Of a DNA stretch of 64,000 nucleotides, positions 1 to 12,584 are shown piece by piece. The DNA comes from Bedellia somnulentella (Eukaryota; Arthropoda; Insecta; Lepidoptera; Bedelliidae): assembly GCA_963576735.1 (NCBI GenBank), contig OY755173.1, positions 18,322,873-18,386,872 on the forward strand, written 5' to 3'. The notes under the pieces are model-generated. The model saw nothing but the letters and a program-made list of their open reading frames with translations. It had not been told where the DNA came from and ran no database searches. Position 1 is the stretch's first letter; every line of letters begins with the position of its first letter. The position numbers and the translations under genes were made by a program.

Positions 1-2567
1 TTTCCAAATGTTTAAATGGTTTAACCATTGTCTCATCGAAACATAAAAGTTCCATTCCAAATATCAACTCATAATCTAATCATCGTTTTTTTTCAAAAAA
101 CTAGTATTTGTTTATAAACTCTTAGGATTATTTTCCAAATCCTACGGGTTGATGACCCAAGTCACTCATCGGACATAGCCCTTTAGGATTATCATGGAAA
201 ACCCCTCTTGATGACCCTAGTCGCATTCCGACGGCTCGCATTACCCGGGGCGCTCCACACGTGCCCGGCGACACTCATAGTATCACACGCTTTCACTTTC
301 CTAATTTGGAGGACCACATCTATCACTAGTTTGTACTCCTATCATCTCTCCGCTTAATCATCGTGCTGTTACGTGCTTTGAATTGGTGTAGTGCTTGTAC
401 TGAGGTTTTAGAAGATAGTTTATTAAGCTGATGTTTTGATGGTAGCAAATTTTTACCAGTTGGAAGGAGATTTCAGAAGGATCACTGATAAAAGGACGAT
501 AGACGACATGCGAAAACGGCTCTACGGCATTTTAAGAAGTTATTTGAATGTATTTTTATCCAGGATAGTCTCCGTAACCAGGAGCCGGTGAACCAAAGGT
601 TTCCTACTTTTTATTACCGAGTTAATAAGGAAAAGATATTTTTTCATGATGATATTTATATTATTAACCGTATAAATATTACATTCAGTACAAGATTTGT
701 ATCTCAGTTCCATTCATATGCGACTTAAGCGAGACAAAGCAACGATATTGGCACACAAAGATCGATCGGTTAGTAATGATCAAAAAAAGTGATTGATAAG
801 ACTGCCGCCTCGACAATTTCAAGTACCCCGCCTTTGTGTCGGGAGCACGTTTGTTTTCTCGTAATGAGCGATAAATCGACTAATGTGTTCGTTGCTCGAA
901 TTAAAGAGGGCCGAATGCGATCGTTGACCGGCCGCTCGGCATCTCATTCATGCGAAGGCCAACAGATGCATAAACAAAAACGTACGATCACTCCACCTCC
1001 ACTTCCCATCTGTTTTCATACGTCGATACTTGACTTTAGTAGCTACGTTTCTTCGAATAAAGAATTTCATTCGTATTCTAAATATATCCGCGGCTCACTC
1101 AAATTCCAACTGACATTCCTCCGCGTCCGATGTTGAGGAATGGATATTAATCTCAATTCCCGCACCGATTTTTCATCCTTGTCTCTTTTAATTTGATGCC
1201 GAGTTAATAGTCGCGTCTGGCGAGCGCTAGCGTGCGATACAATTATTTGAAAACATGCCAGCTCTCGAAACATATGTCTAAGCTAGAGAATATTGCGGAA
1301 CGGAAGTGATTCACATTCAGTAGATGAAACGCATTGTTTATGAAATTCAGTTATTTTCATTGTTTCACCAGACATACTACAGACTCGGCTACGCTGAAAT
1401 GTTGAAATTTTGCCAATAGGTATTTCGCATGCGGCACGTTATCGTAAAATTCAAAGTCCAGCTGCCAGTGACAGTGACCTATATGTAGTTGCCGTAGGTC
1501 ATGGCCGATTGACCAACAATAGATCCCTTTGTTTCGGCTGGTTAATGGACTATCTGAAGATTGTGATAAATAAGTTACTTTAGCATTCATAATACTTTTT
1601 CTGATATCATTGATATAAGAGTATGTATGATAACAGTCCTGCTCTTTATTCCGAATGTAGACAAGGAATATCTGAACAAATATGTTATGAAAGGGGCTAT
1701 TAAAAACCTCTACTACAAAAAATATAAGATGATAAGATGGATAAAAAGAATCATATGACTTGAGCAAGTATATTGACTTAGACTACAACTCTCCTTCAAA
1801 CACCAGGATCAAAACCAAACAAAATAACAACTTAACAACAAGTCTATTCAAAAAACTAATAGCCTCTCACACTATCCATCCCATATATCTAATCTGTGAA
1901 GAATAAACCAAAGATCCTTTGACGAACGTCGGTGTCTCAGTCGGAGTCCTAGCTCGAGCGATATTTTATTGACACGATATCGGTTGGCATGAGATGACAG
2001 TATACGATACTAAGTAAGTGCGAAAGAGATGGCTGCTTTATTCCACGCGATATCTAGTTAAAAGGTATGTACGTACTAGCTATGTTGGTATCAAAAGCAA
2101 GTTGAATACCGAATGTAGTGTGTAGTTATCACGCCGGTGTTACGTGTTACCGCGGACAAAGGGTCGCTAATGTGGCTTTCGTGTAGTTCGTACAATGCGG
2201 AACCCGTCACCTTGCGAGGTATATGGGCCGAGTGAAATGCCACAGGTTATCTGATACTGCGCTAATTCGGATATCATTCGGCCATACTTCCTTGTAACGC
2301 AATTAGACCTTATGGGATTCGGTTATCGCAGCTGCTTACTTACGGAGGTAATGGGTAATGGATAAGATAGTTGTGTATGTGGATTTGATTTTCATGTATG
2401 GACTAAAAGCGGAAGCAGATGGGATGATAAAGCTACTTATTGCTTTTGATATTAATTATTGTAATTAGTTTTGACCTGAACAAGCCGTTTGCTTTCTAAC
2501 ACTTTACAGAAACACCTCAACCATCAATCATATATGATACCGCAATATGGTTTCGAATGTGCAGAAC
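1..2567. other. No recognisable gene (left edge)
   Basis: I see no exon with a protein family match here. Two degenerate copies of a unit of about 60 bp lie in direct orientation at about 121-179 and 181-238 (both read as 'ttaggatta ... ttgatgaccc ... cat'). A 136-codon open frame on the - strand (1357-1767) has no recognisable domain and is probably chance. Two moderately GC-rich patches (about 880-1000 and 1920-2330) might be regulatory, but nothing identifies them. Confidence 0.4.
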
Positions 2568-2645
2568 TTCCAAAAGTGGCTGAGGAATTTATAATTCCTT
2601 AGCTCTGGTTACCCCTTCTAGAGAAATATAGCCGTGAGTATATGT
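2568..2645 (+). mobile_element. SINE-1, 3' fragment
   Basis: This is the 3' third of the SINE-1 family found throughout the window. It has the 'aagtggctgaggaattt' block, the 'ttccttagctctgg' block and the terminal 'gccgtgagtatatgta'. The 5' part is absent, so the copy is truncated or rearranged. Confidence 0.75.
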
Positions 2646-4628
2646 AATGTGCAGAAGACTGTCTTACTTAGAGTTAGGATTTCCTATGTAGGAAGCTATC
2701 TTTCCACACGAGTTATTTTGGCTTTAAGAAATTATCTTTGTTTTCATAATATCGGTTAGTTTTCGTAAATATAATGTATCTTAAATTGTTATGGTTTGGT
2801 GAAATTATAAACACAATTTGTTTCCAAAACAGATCTCGGCGTGTTTTCATTCGAACATTATTTCACTCGAATCTCTTCTCAAGTTTGTCGGTTGAAGAAA
2901 TTGTTTAGCTTCAACCTAAATCATTAGAGTATTCGACTATTTGAACAATGCGGACAGTAACACTTCAAAAACGAACTATTATTACTACTTACACCTATTC
3001 TCTCATCCTACCCTGAGTGTTTGAGTAACAGTTGATTCTATGTGGAAGCTCTATAAAGCGAGAGTACAGTTACTAAGAAATGGTAATAATTCTTTAATAT
3101 TTTTAATGTTACCACATTACAATAATAGACAGTAACTAAAATGTTGTAGACAGTATTAATCATGTCACTGTCGACATTTTAGCCTTCACAAGGCCGGGCC
3201 AATAGTAATTTCTTCACGAGCAGTTGGCCCTTACATTATCTCGGGCACAATGGCCAGGGTAATTAATCGTCGAGTCGAAGCCACTGTGATTGCCCGAGGG
3301 CTAATTGCTTCGTTGACAAAACGATAATTGTGGGTAGATGGCTAATCTAGCCGTCGCCTGCCGATGAATTATTGTATGATTGCCGACGACGCGACTGTAC
3401 ATATATTTGAAGAGTTATCGATTTAGTTTTGTGATAGATATCACTGTATAAGATGAGCGTCGGCTTGGAACCATTTTTGACTATGGACAGGCCATTATAG
3501 TACCAAAATCTGGTGCTGATATGGTGATGCGATTTATTTATCACATTCGGCATGCATGAATTTTTCTCCTTTTTCTTATTTCAAAAGTGACCAATGTATT
3601 AATGATGCAAAGCTCTCAAATCTCTACAGAAAAACATTGTTAATCCTACGCATAGAATATTGCTTTCGGCTACTTCTTATGCAAGGTGAATAAAATTATC
3701 AGAGAGATTTTCCTATTCCGAAACGCGAGTCCTAGCATAGTAATTAAATGTGACCAGTGAATAGGTGTCCTGAATCCGGGAGGTGGTGCCCAAGTGTTGC
3801 GACTTGTACTCTTTAATTACACACTGAAAACTTGTCTAGGGTTGGCCACGCCTGCAGCCTTTCGCTAATTAATTAATTGCTTCCCGCCACTTATAAAACT
3901 GGCTGAAACTGCTTTTACCGAACGCCGCGTTTGATTTATTGTGTTTTGACAGCGACGCATAACATAACACTTATAGTGAGATAAGTATATTAAGAAATTA
4001 TGATATATATTTTGGAAAGGCCCATGGAAGTTTAGTAGAAGAAATTTAACTCCATAATAGTTTTAAGAGAGCTTTTGAAGCAATCGGTGGTGAAATTTTC
4101 TGATGAATAGTAAATTCTAGCTCCTTTCAATGAGAGCAACTGCAAATAACAGCACCACATTAAGAACACGATAAGCTTTATTAAACCACCATATCCTGAC
4201 CCCAGTTGACCCATTGATTGTTTTCTCTTCAAGACTAACACGACTGGCCTTATTCGCGGGCGCACAAAAACCGCAGCAAAACAGTCAGCATGTGAAGCGA
4301 ATGTGTATCAGCTAGACGATACAATGGGATGTCATATTACTGACACTCTTTCTGTCACGCAACTTATATCAGTAAATGATAGAAAGAAAATACGTATTAA
4401 AGACATGCTCTGGGGTATTTGGTTTGCCTCCTGCAGGTTCATGGTTTTACTTCTGTGCTGATAGACAACTAATTGCCCGAGAAATTTACTATGGATTTAT
4501 CTTAGCTCAAACAAACGTGTAATTGAAGTCTATACAGGAACTGATTGCCATTAAAAGCGTCGTTAAAATCATAGAGATTAGTCAAAAACACAAACTTAAT
4601 CAAATTACTAATAAATAGAGAATAAATA
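2646..4628. other. Non-coding, possible regulatory patches
   Basis: No gene is recognised. Two patches of more complex sequence stand out. At about 3170-3400 there is mixed GC and TAATTA composition. At about 3770-3960 there is a GGCCACGCC box, a TAATTAATTAATTG homeodomain-type run and a TATAAAA sequence. They resemble conserved non-coding sequence, but only alignment to a relative could show this. Confidence 0.3.
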
Positions 4629-4695
4629 AAGGAAAGAAAAATTTCGACACAGGCGGGAATAATCCCCACATGAGGTTTCCATGAACAAAAATATT
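4629..4695 (+). mobile_element. SINE-2 (tRNA-like) fragment
   Basis: This contains the block 'ggaaagaaaaatttcgacac' followed by 'aggcggga' and 'ccccacatgagg'. The same blocks recur near 12.15-12.24, 16.5 and 50.65-50.76 kb. The copies at 16.5 and 50.7 kb carry a Pol III B-box-like GGTTCGAT core, so I treat this as a tRNA-derived SINE family. Confidence 0.5.
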
Positions 4696-4919
4696 TAAAT
4701 TAATCAAATTATCCTAATGGTGCCAGTAATATCTTGTTAGGAACCATATTGTACGCATTAAAATCTCGACTTAAGAGACTTTTTCCTCAGGAGTCGCTAT
4801 TAAGTATTCTTTTAATCTCTCTTCGGAAGCCTTTCTGCCAAAAGACTTAAAAGAGTTAAAGAAGAAATGATTGGCCTAATTACTATACTAAATTGAACCA
4901 TCATCTTTTATTGCACATA

Positions 4920-5160
4920 TTGAAATCCCGCTGATTTTTCGCGTGTCTCGCTATAGAATAGAAAGCCGGCTCGTATGGTTGTGCCTGTATGCTCGTGAGG
5001 TCACCCGATACGAGATCTGCCCCCCTTCCCCGCAGCCACCCCGCCGTTGTCTGCTCGTCCGAGAAAGGTTATCGAGAGAAAGTACGACTCGAATCTTGCG
5101 CATCTCTAGTAAGCGCCTGCGCCACCAGAACAAAGTTCCTCTTGCAACTTTTGAATTTGT
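4920..5160. other. GC-rich island
   Basis: A short CG-rich stretch in otherwise AT-rich DNA, containing pyrimidine runs and 'ccgagaaaggttatcg'. It is open on both strands only because it is short and GC-rich, and no protein family is recognisable. It could be a promoter or an untranslated first exon of an unseen gene. Confidence 0.3.
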
Positions 5161-6304
5161 GTTGCATTTTTGTTATTAAACAATCTGCTTAAATTTTAAT
5201 AAAAGGTTGATTTTGGTGACGAATAAGAAAACTAGAGTATGTTCTGCTAATAACAATGTAGGGTATTAATAATGTAGCGATGAGAAAATATTCGACGAAC
5301 AGCCATATCCTGATACTTGTGAGAGCAAATATGTCATATCAGAAACACAAGCTGCGTAAAATTACCAAATAAATAAATGTGGCATGAAATGGCAACTATT
5401 TTCATCACAGGATCCTGAACTCATGAAGATCACAATAGTGACATAGTGTAAATAGTACGTTTCCATCAAACTCAATGGAAACCCGACAGACCAAGTTGGC
5501 ATCTTGGCAGTCGCTAACGAGAGTGCTCCACAATGTTTTCGGCTAATAAAACACACCGTGGGAGAGCCTACTCGCCCGAAGAGCTGAACAAACACCAAAC
5601 TATTGTTGCCAGTTAGCGCACTTTTACCGCGATTGTACTCGCCAACATTTCGTAATGCATTTTGTGCGCGATGCCACTTTTCTTTTTAATTAACGCGACG
5701 CCATTGTTTTGTGTGACATGTCTTGATACTTGCGCGGAGTTAATGAGATTATTCATCGGTATATGAATTCCGGTTAATTGATTAGCGAATAGCACGAAAT
5801 GCTAATATTAATATTTGAAATTCAGTGACCAATGCCGGAGGTTTGACATACCAAGATTTTGGTGTGGTACCAGGTACTAATATAACTGAACATCATGTGC
5901 CATTTTGTATTGTAGGAAGTTTTACTAAATGTTATATGACCGAGTACAATTTATAAATGTAAGTTTCCCAAGGAAAGATGTTTTTCATTAATAAATAACA
6001 GTTTCAAAACCAAACATTACATATTTATAGCAATACGTTTGTTGAAATTGTTATCTCCCATTGTAAAAGGTGCATAAACATATACATATCATGACAAAAA
6101 AATGTAAAAGGAAATCAGGAATAAAAAAACACTAGGAAACGATATGGCATGATTCGTACAAAGCTAAAAGACGGTAATATTCACATGAACACCAAATGAC
6201 AAAATACTATGCGATAATCAGAAACACTAGTACAACTGCCAATCCCTTCAGACCATCGAAGATATACTAACAAATTTATGGTAACAATTAATTTCGTCAG
6301 TTTT
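5161..6304. other. No recognisable gene
   Basis: AT-rich sequence between the GC island and the LINE at 6305. Short open frames (for example 5362-5598 and 5613-5795, -) have no recognisable domain. Confidence 0.4.
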
Positions 6305-9300
6305 AAATAATAAAATAAAATAAAATAAAAATAAAATAATCATTTATTTCAAAATAAAAAGATAAATCTTTGTTTTTTGAACGTCAAATTTTAACTTAAT
6401 ACTAAGTTTACTTCGGATTCGGAAGGTGTTTTGTTGAGAGAAGAACCCGTAAGAAACTCGTCAACACACATCTTTTTTTAACGTCCATTACAATTTTGGT
6501 GTTAGCCCGGAAACATCCTGCACAGAGCCCTGATGACACCAAGCCACTTCATCATTAATGTAATCATTGACATTGTAATAGGCTTTCGAACTAAGATTTT
6601 TTTTAACTGCTGCTTTGAATTTTGTTTCTGTTAAATTTAAAATGTCCTCAGGTATTTTATTATACATTTTTACGCATAACCCCATGAAAGATGTATTTAC
6701 TTTTGACAATCTGTATTTTGGTACTGATATTTTATTGTTGTCTCTCAGGTTTCGAATATGTCTGTCACAATTTTTCACAAAAGAGGCCTGATTCTTTCTT
6801 ACATACATAATATTTTCATAAATATATTGACATGGCAGTGTCATTATATTTATTGTTTTAAACAATTCCCTCAGGGAATCTCGGGATCTCAAATTGTATA
6901 TAGCTCTTATTGCTCTCTTTTGGAGAATAAATATGGAACCAACATCAGCTGCTCTGCCCCAGAGTAAAATACCGTAAGACATTACACTATGAAAATAGCT
7001 GTAATAAACTAATCGAGCTGTCTGTACATCTGTCAAATGTCTTATTTTCCTAACGGCATATGCAGCACTACTTAGCCTGCCAGCTAGTGAGCTAATGTGG
7101 GATCCCCATTGGAGCTTGGAGTCCAGAGTTATCCCTAAGAAAACTGTGTTATCCGAAAATACTAACTTTTCATTATTTAAAATTATTTCGTTATCAACGC
7201 ACCTAACATTAGGTAATACAAATTTAATGCATTTGGTTTTTTTACCATTCAGTACAAGATTATTGGAAGCAAACCATGTTTGAATCTGTGAAACCGTGTT
7301 ATTCACCTCGTCAATATTCTGATTATTTCTTTCAACGTCAAATACTAAAGAAGTATCATCAGCAAATAACACTATCTCGGACATTTTCTCGACCATGAAC
7401 GGCAAATCATTAATATAAACTAAAAATAAAAATGGGCCCAAAATAGAACCCTGCGGAACACCCATTTTTACATGAGTTCCAGGTAATATTGCATTATTGA
7501 TTTGCACTTTCTGTATCCGATCCGAAAAGTAAGACTTTATTAATTTAAGTGCGTCACCTTGTATGCCATAATGTTCTAATTTAATAAAAAGGATTTCATG
7601 ATCTGCACAATCAAATGCCTTCGTAAGATCGCAAAACAAACCAATAACATCATTTTTGCGTTCCCACGAATCAAAAATGTGTTTCATTAAGGCAACGCCT
7701 GCATCGGTGGTAGAGCGGCCCTTCGTAAAGCCAAATTGTTTTGGATGAAACAATTTGTTTGAAGCGAAATGCAAAAGCATTTGATTGAACATTAGTTTTT
7801 CGAATATTTTACTTAAAACTGGCAGAATTGATATGGGTCTATAACCATCAGGACTAATTTTATCTCCTCCGGATTTAAGAAGTGGTACAATTTTACTATG
7901 CTTCATGAGATTTGGAAAGATTTTATTTCTTATACATTCATTAAATATATCTGCTAAATATGGAGCCAAAGTTACAATAAAATTATGGCAAACTTTCACT
8001 GACATACCCCAAATGTCTTCAGAACTTTTTAGTTTAAATGATTTAAAACATTTTTCGATATCTGTAGGGCTGACATCTTTAAAACAAAACAAAGTTTCGC
8101 ACCTATCAACATTTTGTTGTAACAAGTGTTGAGCTTTTATGACCGATGTGTTTAAATATTCAGTTGTTTTTGATGGTATGTCAGTAAAATATTTTTCAAA
8201 AATACAAGCGATTTCCTCATTAGAGGTAGTCAGACCTTTATCAGATCGAACACAGAACTCCTGATCACATGGTTTACCTCGGCCTGTTTGGGTGTTGATA
8301 ATATTCCACACTGTTTTAACTTTATTATCGGATGTTCGGATACGTCGGCTTAGGTATCTGGCTTTAGCCTCTTTACATACTTTATTAAATATTTTTGAGT
8401 ATTTTTTTACATATTCACTCAATTCATTATTATTACTATAAGCTTTTTGATCATATAAATCGAAGAGTTTTTCTCTTGATCTATAAATACTTGGTGTTGC
8501 CCACTCACAAAACTTAAATTTACTGGTAATAGTTAAATTTTTTACATTGAAAATTTCATTAAACTCATTTATCAAAACATTATAAAAGATATCATAGCTA
8601 GTATCTGAGTTTTTATTAATTGTAAATGTAGGCAACTTAGAGCTTATTATATTTATATATTTTTCTACTTTACTAGCAGTAATATGCCTTTTTTTAATAA
8701 CAATTTTTGGTTCTGGTATCTCTAGAGGAAAGCTAACAAAAAGGCCGCTGTGATCAGACTTTAGTTTATTTATAACACTTTTACTTGAAAAATCTGCATT
8801 AGTAAATACATTATCTAAGCATGTTTTGATTCTAGTCGGTTCCAAGAATAAATTTTCTAAATTGAACGATTGGAATAAACTCATCAACCGTGTTTTAAGA
8901 TAACTGTCTTGTAGGAGATCCACATTGAAGTCTCCACATATTATTATACGTTTTTTATTCCTGAAAACTTTGCTTAATACATCTTCCATTACATTTTCGA
9001 ATTTATCATAATTTTGGTTATAAGGGGGTCGATACACACATACTAAGAAATAGTTTTTTAACTCTATGCAGGATAATTCCACGACTTGCTCAACGCTTAA
9101 CTTTACAATATCATTACGAATTTTTGATTTAATATTATTTTTTAAAAATATAGCGGAGCCACCACAGGCTTTAGAATTGCGGCAGTAGTTGCTAGCTAAA
9201 TAATAGTTTTCAAAACCAAATATGAGTTCGCAATTCTTAAGCCAGTGTTCAGTAACACATAAACAATCTATTTCATATTTTTCCAAAAACAGTTCTATTT

Positions 9301-9437
9301 CTAATTCTTTACAAGAAAACCCCTGAGTATTTTGACATACAAGTTTAAACTGGGAGACTCCTTGTAAAGTATTCTTTTTATTAATATTGCCAGAAGAACC
9401 TCCTTCCTTGTTTACAATATTGATGTTGGTGACGACT
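6305..9437 (-). mobile_element. LINE-A: CR1/Jockey-like non-LTR retrotransposon, 5'-truncated
   Basis: The element reads on the - strand. It ends in a (TTTTA)n microsatellite tail seen on the + strand as repeated 'aaaat' at 6307-6340, which is typical of CR1-like elements. Upstream lies one long endonuclease/reverse-transcriptase frame (6488-9437). A short - strand frame just upstream (ATG near 9462, ending near 9415) overlaps in another frame and may be the end of ORF1 or a break. No target duplication was found, so the 5' limit is uncertain. Confidence 0.85.
6488..9437 (-). CDS. Non-LTR retrotransposon ORF2: AP-like endonuclease + reverse transcriptase
   Basis: The frame stays open upstream of 9286 to a stop near 9437, adding residues that read like the start of an endonuclease/exonuclease/phosphatase domain ('KLVCQNTQGFSCKELE'). 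Next come the endonuclease blocks 'CLCVTEHWL' and 'RIIICGDFNVDLL', and a late 'LKSDHSGLFVSF' block. The RT domain shows 'GYRPISILPVLSKIFEKL', 'FTKGRSTTDAG', 'FCDLTKAFDCADHEILF', 'MGVPQGSILGPFLFLVYIND' and the catalytic 'LFADDTSLVF'. A C-terminal tail of about 230 residues follows. The protein nicks target DNA and copies the element RNA at the nick. The frame is intact over more than 930 codons, so the copy is fairly young. The lack of a clear start codon and upstream ORF argues for 5' truncation. Clade (CR1 or Jockey group) is my inference from motif style. Confidence 0.9.
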
Positions 9438-9471
9438 TAAGGACGACAGGAGGCTCTTCCATTGTCACTCT

Positions 9472-9690
9472 TAAAAGTTTAAATTATGGTTTCCACCATC
9501 GCATACTAGAAGTAAGTTTCCCCTTATATTAAATATATGGGGGTCAGATATATTATATGTAAGTTCACGGTACATCCAATTAACACCTGGGATTTTCAAT
9601 GAATGTGTCCATTGTCGAAATCCACAGTGCATACGTTCACAATAAGTGCAACCTCCTTTGTAGTGCGATGTAGGCCAGTGGCATTGGGGC
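9472..9690 (-). other. Unidentified open stretch, possibly retroelement-derived
   Basis: About 70 codons are open on the - strand, including 'GGCTYCERMHCGF' and 'GNLLLVCDGGNHN'. The composition looks coding and the cysteine pairs suggest zinc binding, but I do not recognise the family. It lies directly upstream of LINE-A on the same strand, so it could be a remnant of that element's ORF1 or an older insertion. Confidence 0.3.
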
Positions 9691-9825
9691 AGCTTTCTTT
9701 GCGTTCATCTCAATACCGTGCGTGCAGCAGGGCTGCGAACGTGTGCCTTTATCTGTCACCGGTTTTTGGTGGAACACTTTTATGTTCTTGTTACCCTATT
9801 TACTTGCTGTGTTCAATTGTCGTGT

Positions 9826-11390
9826 ACAGTTTGAAATTGAGATTGAGATTTCGTGACAGTGAGATCAGTATGGAAGAAATAATGAAAGCAATGAAAAGTA
9901 TGAAACTAGGGAAAGCGGCAGGGTATGACAGGATAAACACTGAAATGCTGAGGGCTGGTAAAGGGGTGGTGGCTTCCTGGTTGTACTTCCTTTTCCAAAA
10001 ATGCTGGTCGAGTGGCAAAGTGCCACAAGACTGGTGCAAAGCGGTAATTGTGCCTTTATATAAAGGAAAGGGGTCACACCAGGAGGCTAGAAACTACCGT
10101 GGAATTAGCCTACTCAGCATTGTCGGTAAATTGTATGCAAAGGTTTTGATTGAAAGAGTGATGAATGAAACGGATGATAAAATTTGGGATGTGCAAGCAG
10201 GATGGGATGTATGGACCAAATCTTCTCTTTAAGGAGCATCACCGAAAAGTTCTTAGCTAAGAACCGAAAGGTGTATTGCTCCTTCATTGATTTAGAGAAG
10301 GCGTATGATAGGGTGGTAAGAAAGTGTTTATGGGAGGTGTTATCCAAGTTCGGTTTGGGGAGTCGACTTATACGTGCACTGGTATCACTCTATGAGGATT
10401 CCAGTGCATGTGTGAGAGTAAACGGGGAAAATACTGACTGTTTCGGGATCTCTCGGGGTGTCCGACAGGGTTGTGTAGCTTCCCCGTGGCTCTTCAATTT
10501 GTTCATGGATGACTGTTTAACAGAGTTGCGTGAAAGTGATTATGGATTGAGAATGGGTGGATTCATCATTAAATGCCTCTTATATGCCGACGATCAAGTG
10601 CTACTTGCATCATCGGTGGAAGAGCTGCAAGAGATGATGAATATTGCATGTGCGTCTTTTGAAAAAAAGGGAATGAGGGTGAATGTGGATAAAACAAAAA
10701 CTATGGTTAAGAAAGTGGAACAAGTGAAAGAGTTTGTATATTTGGGAAGTTTGTTTACTAGGGATGGAAAGTGTGATGAAGATATCGAAAGGGTAATGCG
10801 GTAAATGGAGCACTGGATAGTCTAATGTCTAGTCAGTCGGTGTCTGAAAAGGCCCGAATGGCTGTGCATGATGCTGTCCTTGTTCCTACGCTTATGTATG
10901 GCAGTGAATGTTGGGTGTGGCAGAAGAAGCATGAAAGTAGAGTGAATGCAGTAGAAATGAGATCCCTCAGAAAAGTGTGTAATGTAAGGTTATGTGATCG
11001 TGTGAGGAATGATGTGATTCGTGAAAGGTGTGGTGTAAAAGATGATATTGTAAGAAAGATAGAAAAAGGAATGTTGAGATGGTTTGGGCACATAGAGAGG
11101 ATGGATGACAGTAAATTGGTGAAAGAGATATATAGAGCCAATGTGGAAGGTAATGTTAGTAGAGGACGACCTCGGAGGACACATTTGGATCAAATAGAAA
11201 ATGTGCTCAAAAAGGCAGGTGTCCGCAGTATGAAGAATAAAAGAGCATGTATGAAAAGATTGATGGATGTAAACGAAGCCAGAGAGTTTTGCCAGGATCG
11301 TACAAGGTGGCGATCGATAGTCTCTGCCTACCCCAATGGGAACTAACGGCGTGAGAATATGTATGTATGTATGTATGTATGTATTTCGTG
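9826..11390 (+). pseudogene. LINE-B: broken non-LTR retrotransposon (RT domain and 3' end)
   Basis: Three frames on the + strand together make the RT and C-terminal part of a LINE ORF2. Frame 1 (from about 9826) reads 'KLGKAAGYDRINTEMLRAGK' and 'NYRGISLLSIVGKLYAKVL'. Frame 2 (10217-10804) reads 'CSFIDLEKAYDRVV', 'GVRQGCVASPWLFNLFMD' and the catalytic 'LLYADDQVLLA'. Frame 3 (10825-11346) reads 'LMYGSECWVWQKKHES', 'GMLRWFGHIERMDD' and ends 'WRSIVSAYPNGN'. Frameshifts near 10205 and 10805 kill it. The endonuclease domain is absent, so it is 5'-truncated. It ends in 'ggcgtgagaatatg' and a (TATG)n tail at about 11359-11384. Four more 3' fragments of this family lie in the window. The clade is uncertain (RTE-like is my guess). 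Confidence 0.85.
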
Positions 11391-12147
11391 ATGGGCGTTC
11401 TTTGTTGGCGGTATACATTTTAAGTTTATCTAAATATTAATGGTTTTCGTATAATTGTTTAAAATTAATTCGATAATCGACGCAAATAATATTGACTTGG
11501 TCTAATTTGAAATCCTTCTAATAAAATTAAAAAATCATTTGGTGCCCAGTTATGATATGGCACAATGCCACTCAGGAATACTAGATTGAGTGGATACCAG
11601 ACAGAGCTATCCATCCAAAGAGTTTAAGTCAGCTAATCTTTCTTATTAACCACTTTGCAAATATTACTCGTCTCATATAAACACACTTATAATCGTTCGA
11701 TTTTGGAGCAAATATTTTAGCAAAGCACTTCCAAATAGCAGGTAGAATAATGATAACGCATGCATCTGTTTTAACCGTTGAATCAAATTTATCTTTGGAC
11801 GAACTCGTCATTTGCTGTTAAGTCAAGTGATAACCCTGTCTATGTGCATATCAGCCAGCGCTTCTCAATTAGAGAAGGTTCGCGTTAATTAGAAGCTTTG
11901 TTTTATGTTTCCGGTTTCAGTCGGTTCACGGGTGAACGCCATACACCATGCTAATCAGTTGCGAACATCTTGGTAAATGTAGCTGTGGTATGAATATTCT
12001 TTCCCTCTGTCGATTGAGATGTGTGAGCTATTGTTTGAGAAGCTTTGGAGCTAGAAGTCTGAAACCACATAACCCTTATAAGCTACTTTTCGTAAGTCGT
12101 TAAGAAATTTCTGAAAATAATGAACTCTAAATCAGTTAATTTAATGT
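11391..12147. other. No recognisable gene
   Basis: AT-rich unique-looking sequence between LINE-B and a SINE-2 copy. I see no domain-bearing frame. Confidence 0.4.
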
Positions 12148-12265
12148 TTTTTAACATGAATTCCTCATGTGGGGATTATTACTCATAAATAAAAGATGTA
12201 ATTAAAGGAAAGAAAAATTTCGACACTGGCGGGGTTCGAACCTTTAATTACATCTTTTATTTATG
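12148..12265. repeat. SINE-2 copy with a perfect 25-bp foldback
   Basis: Reversed SINE-2 3' sequence ('cctcatgtggggattatt') is followed by forward SINE-2 sequence ('ggaaagaaaaatttcgacac', then 'ggcggggttcgaacc'). The 25-bp arms 12184-12208 and 12241-12265 are perfect inverted copies around a 32-bp loop that carries the tRNA B-box-like GGTTCGAACC. The order suggests a rearranged or inverted insertion. Confidence 0.6.
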
Positions 12266-12584
12266 TCTAAATCAGTTTCTTTTTATTTCATCAATTTTCT
12301 CCGTCATATAACTAACTTTATTATAACATTTCTTCGACATAAGATATTAAACACTATCTCACTGAAGCGCTGTAATACTGTTGCTTTTTAAATTATATGT
12401 ATTAATTATATTTCTAAAACGTATTTGTGTATTTTGTTTAGGTATTTGTATTACTTGTATATATATAAAAGTATGTAGTTATGTATGTATGTGTGTTCAT
12501 ATGTGTGTAATATGTATATTATTTTGTGTAATTAATATTTTTGTCATTATTTATTATTTCAATTAAATAAGTTAGTGTTAAAGT

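Noticed and set aside
1357..1767. 136-codon open frame on the - strand
   Set aside because: No domain, no splice context, AT-rich composition like its surroundings. Most likely a chance frame.
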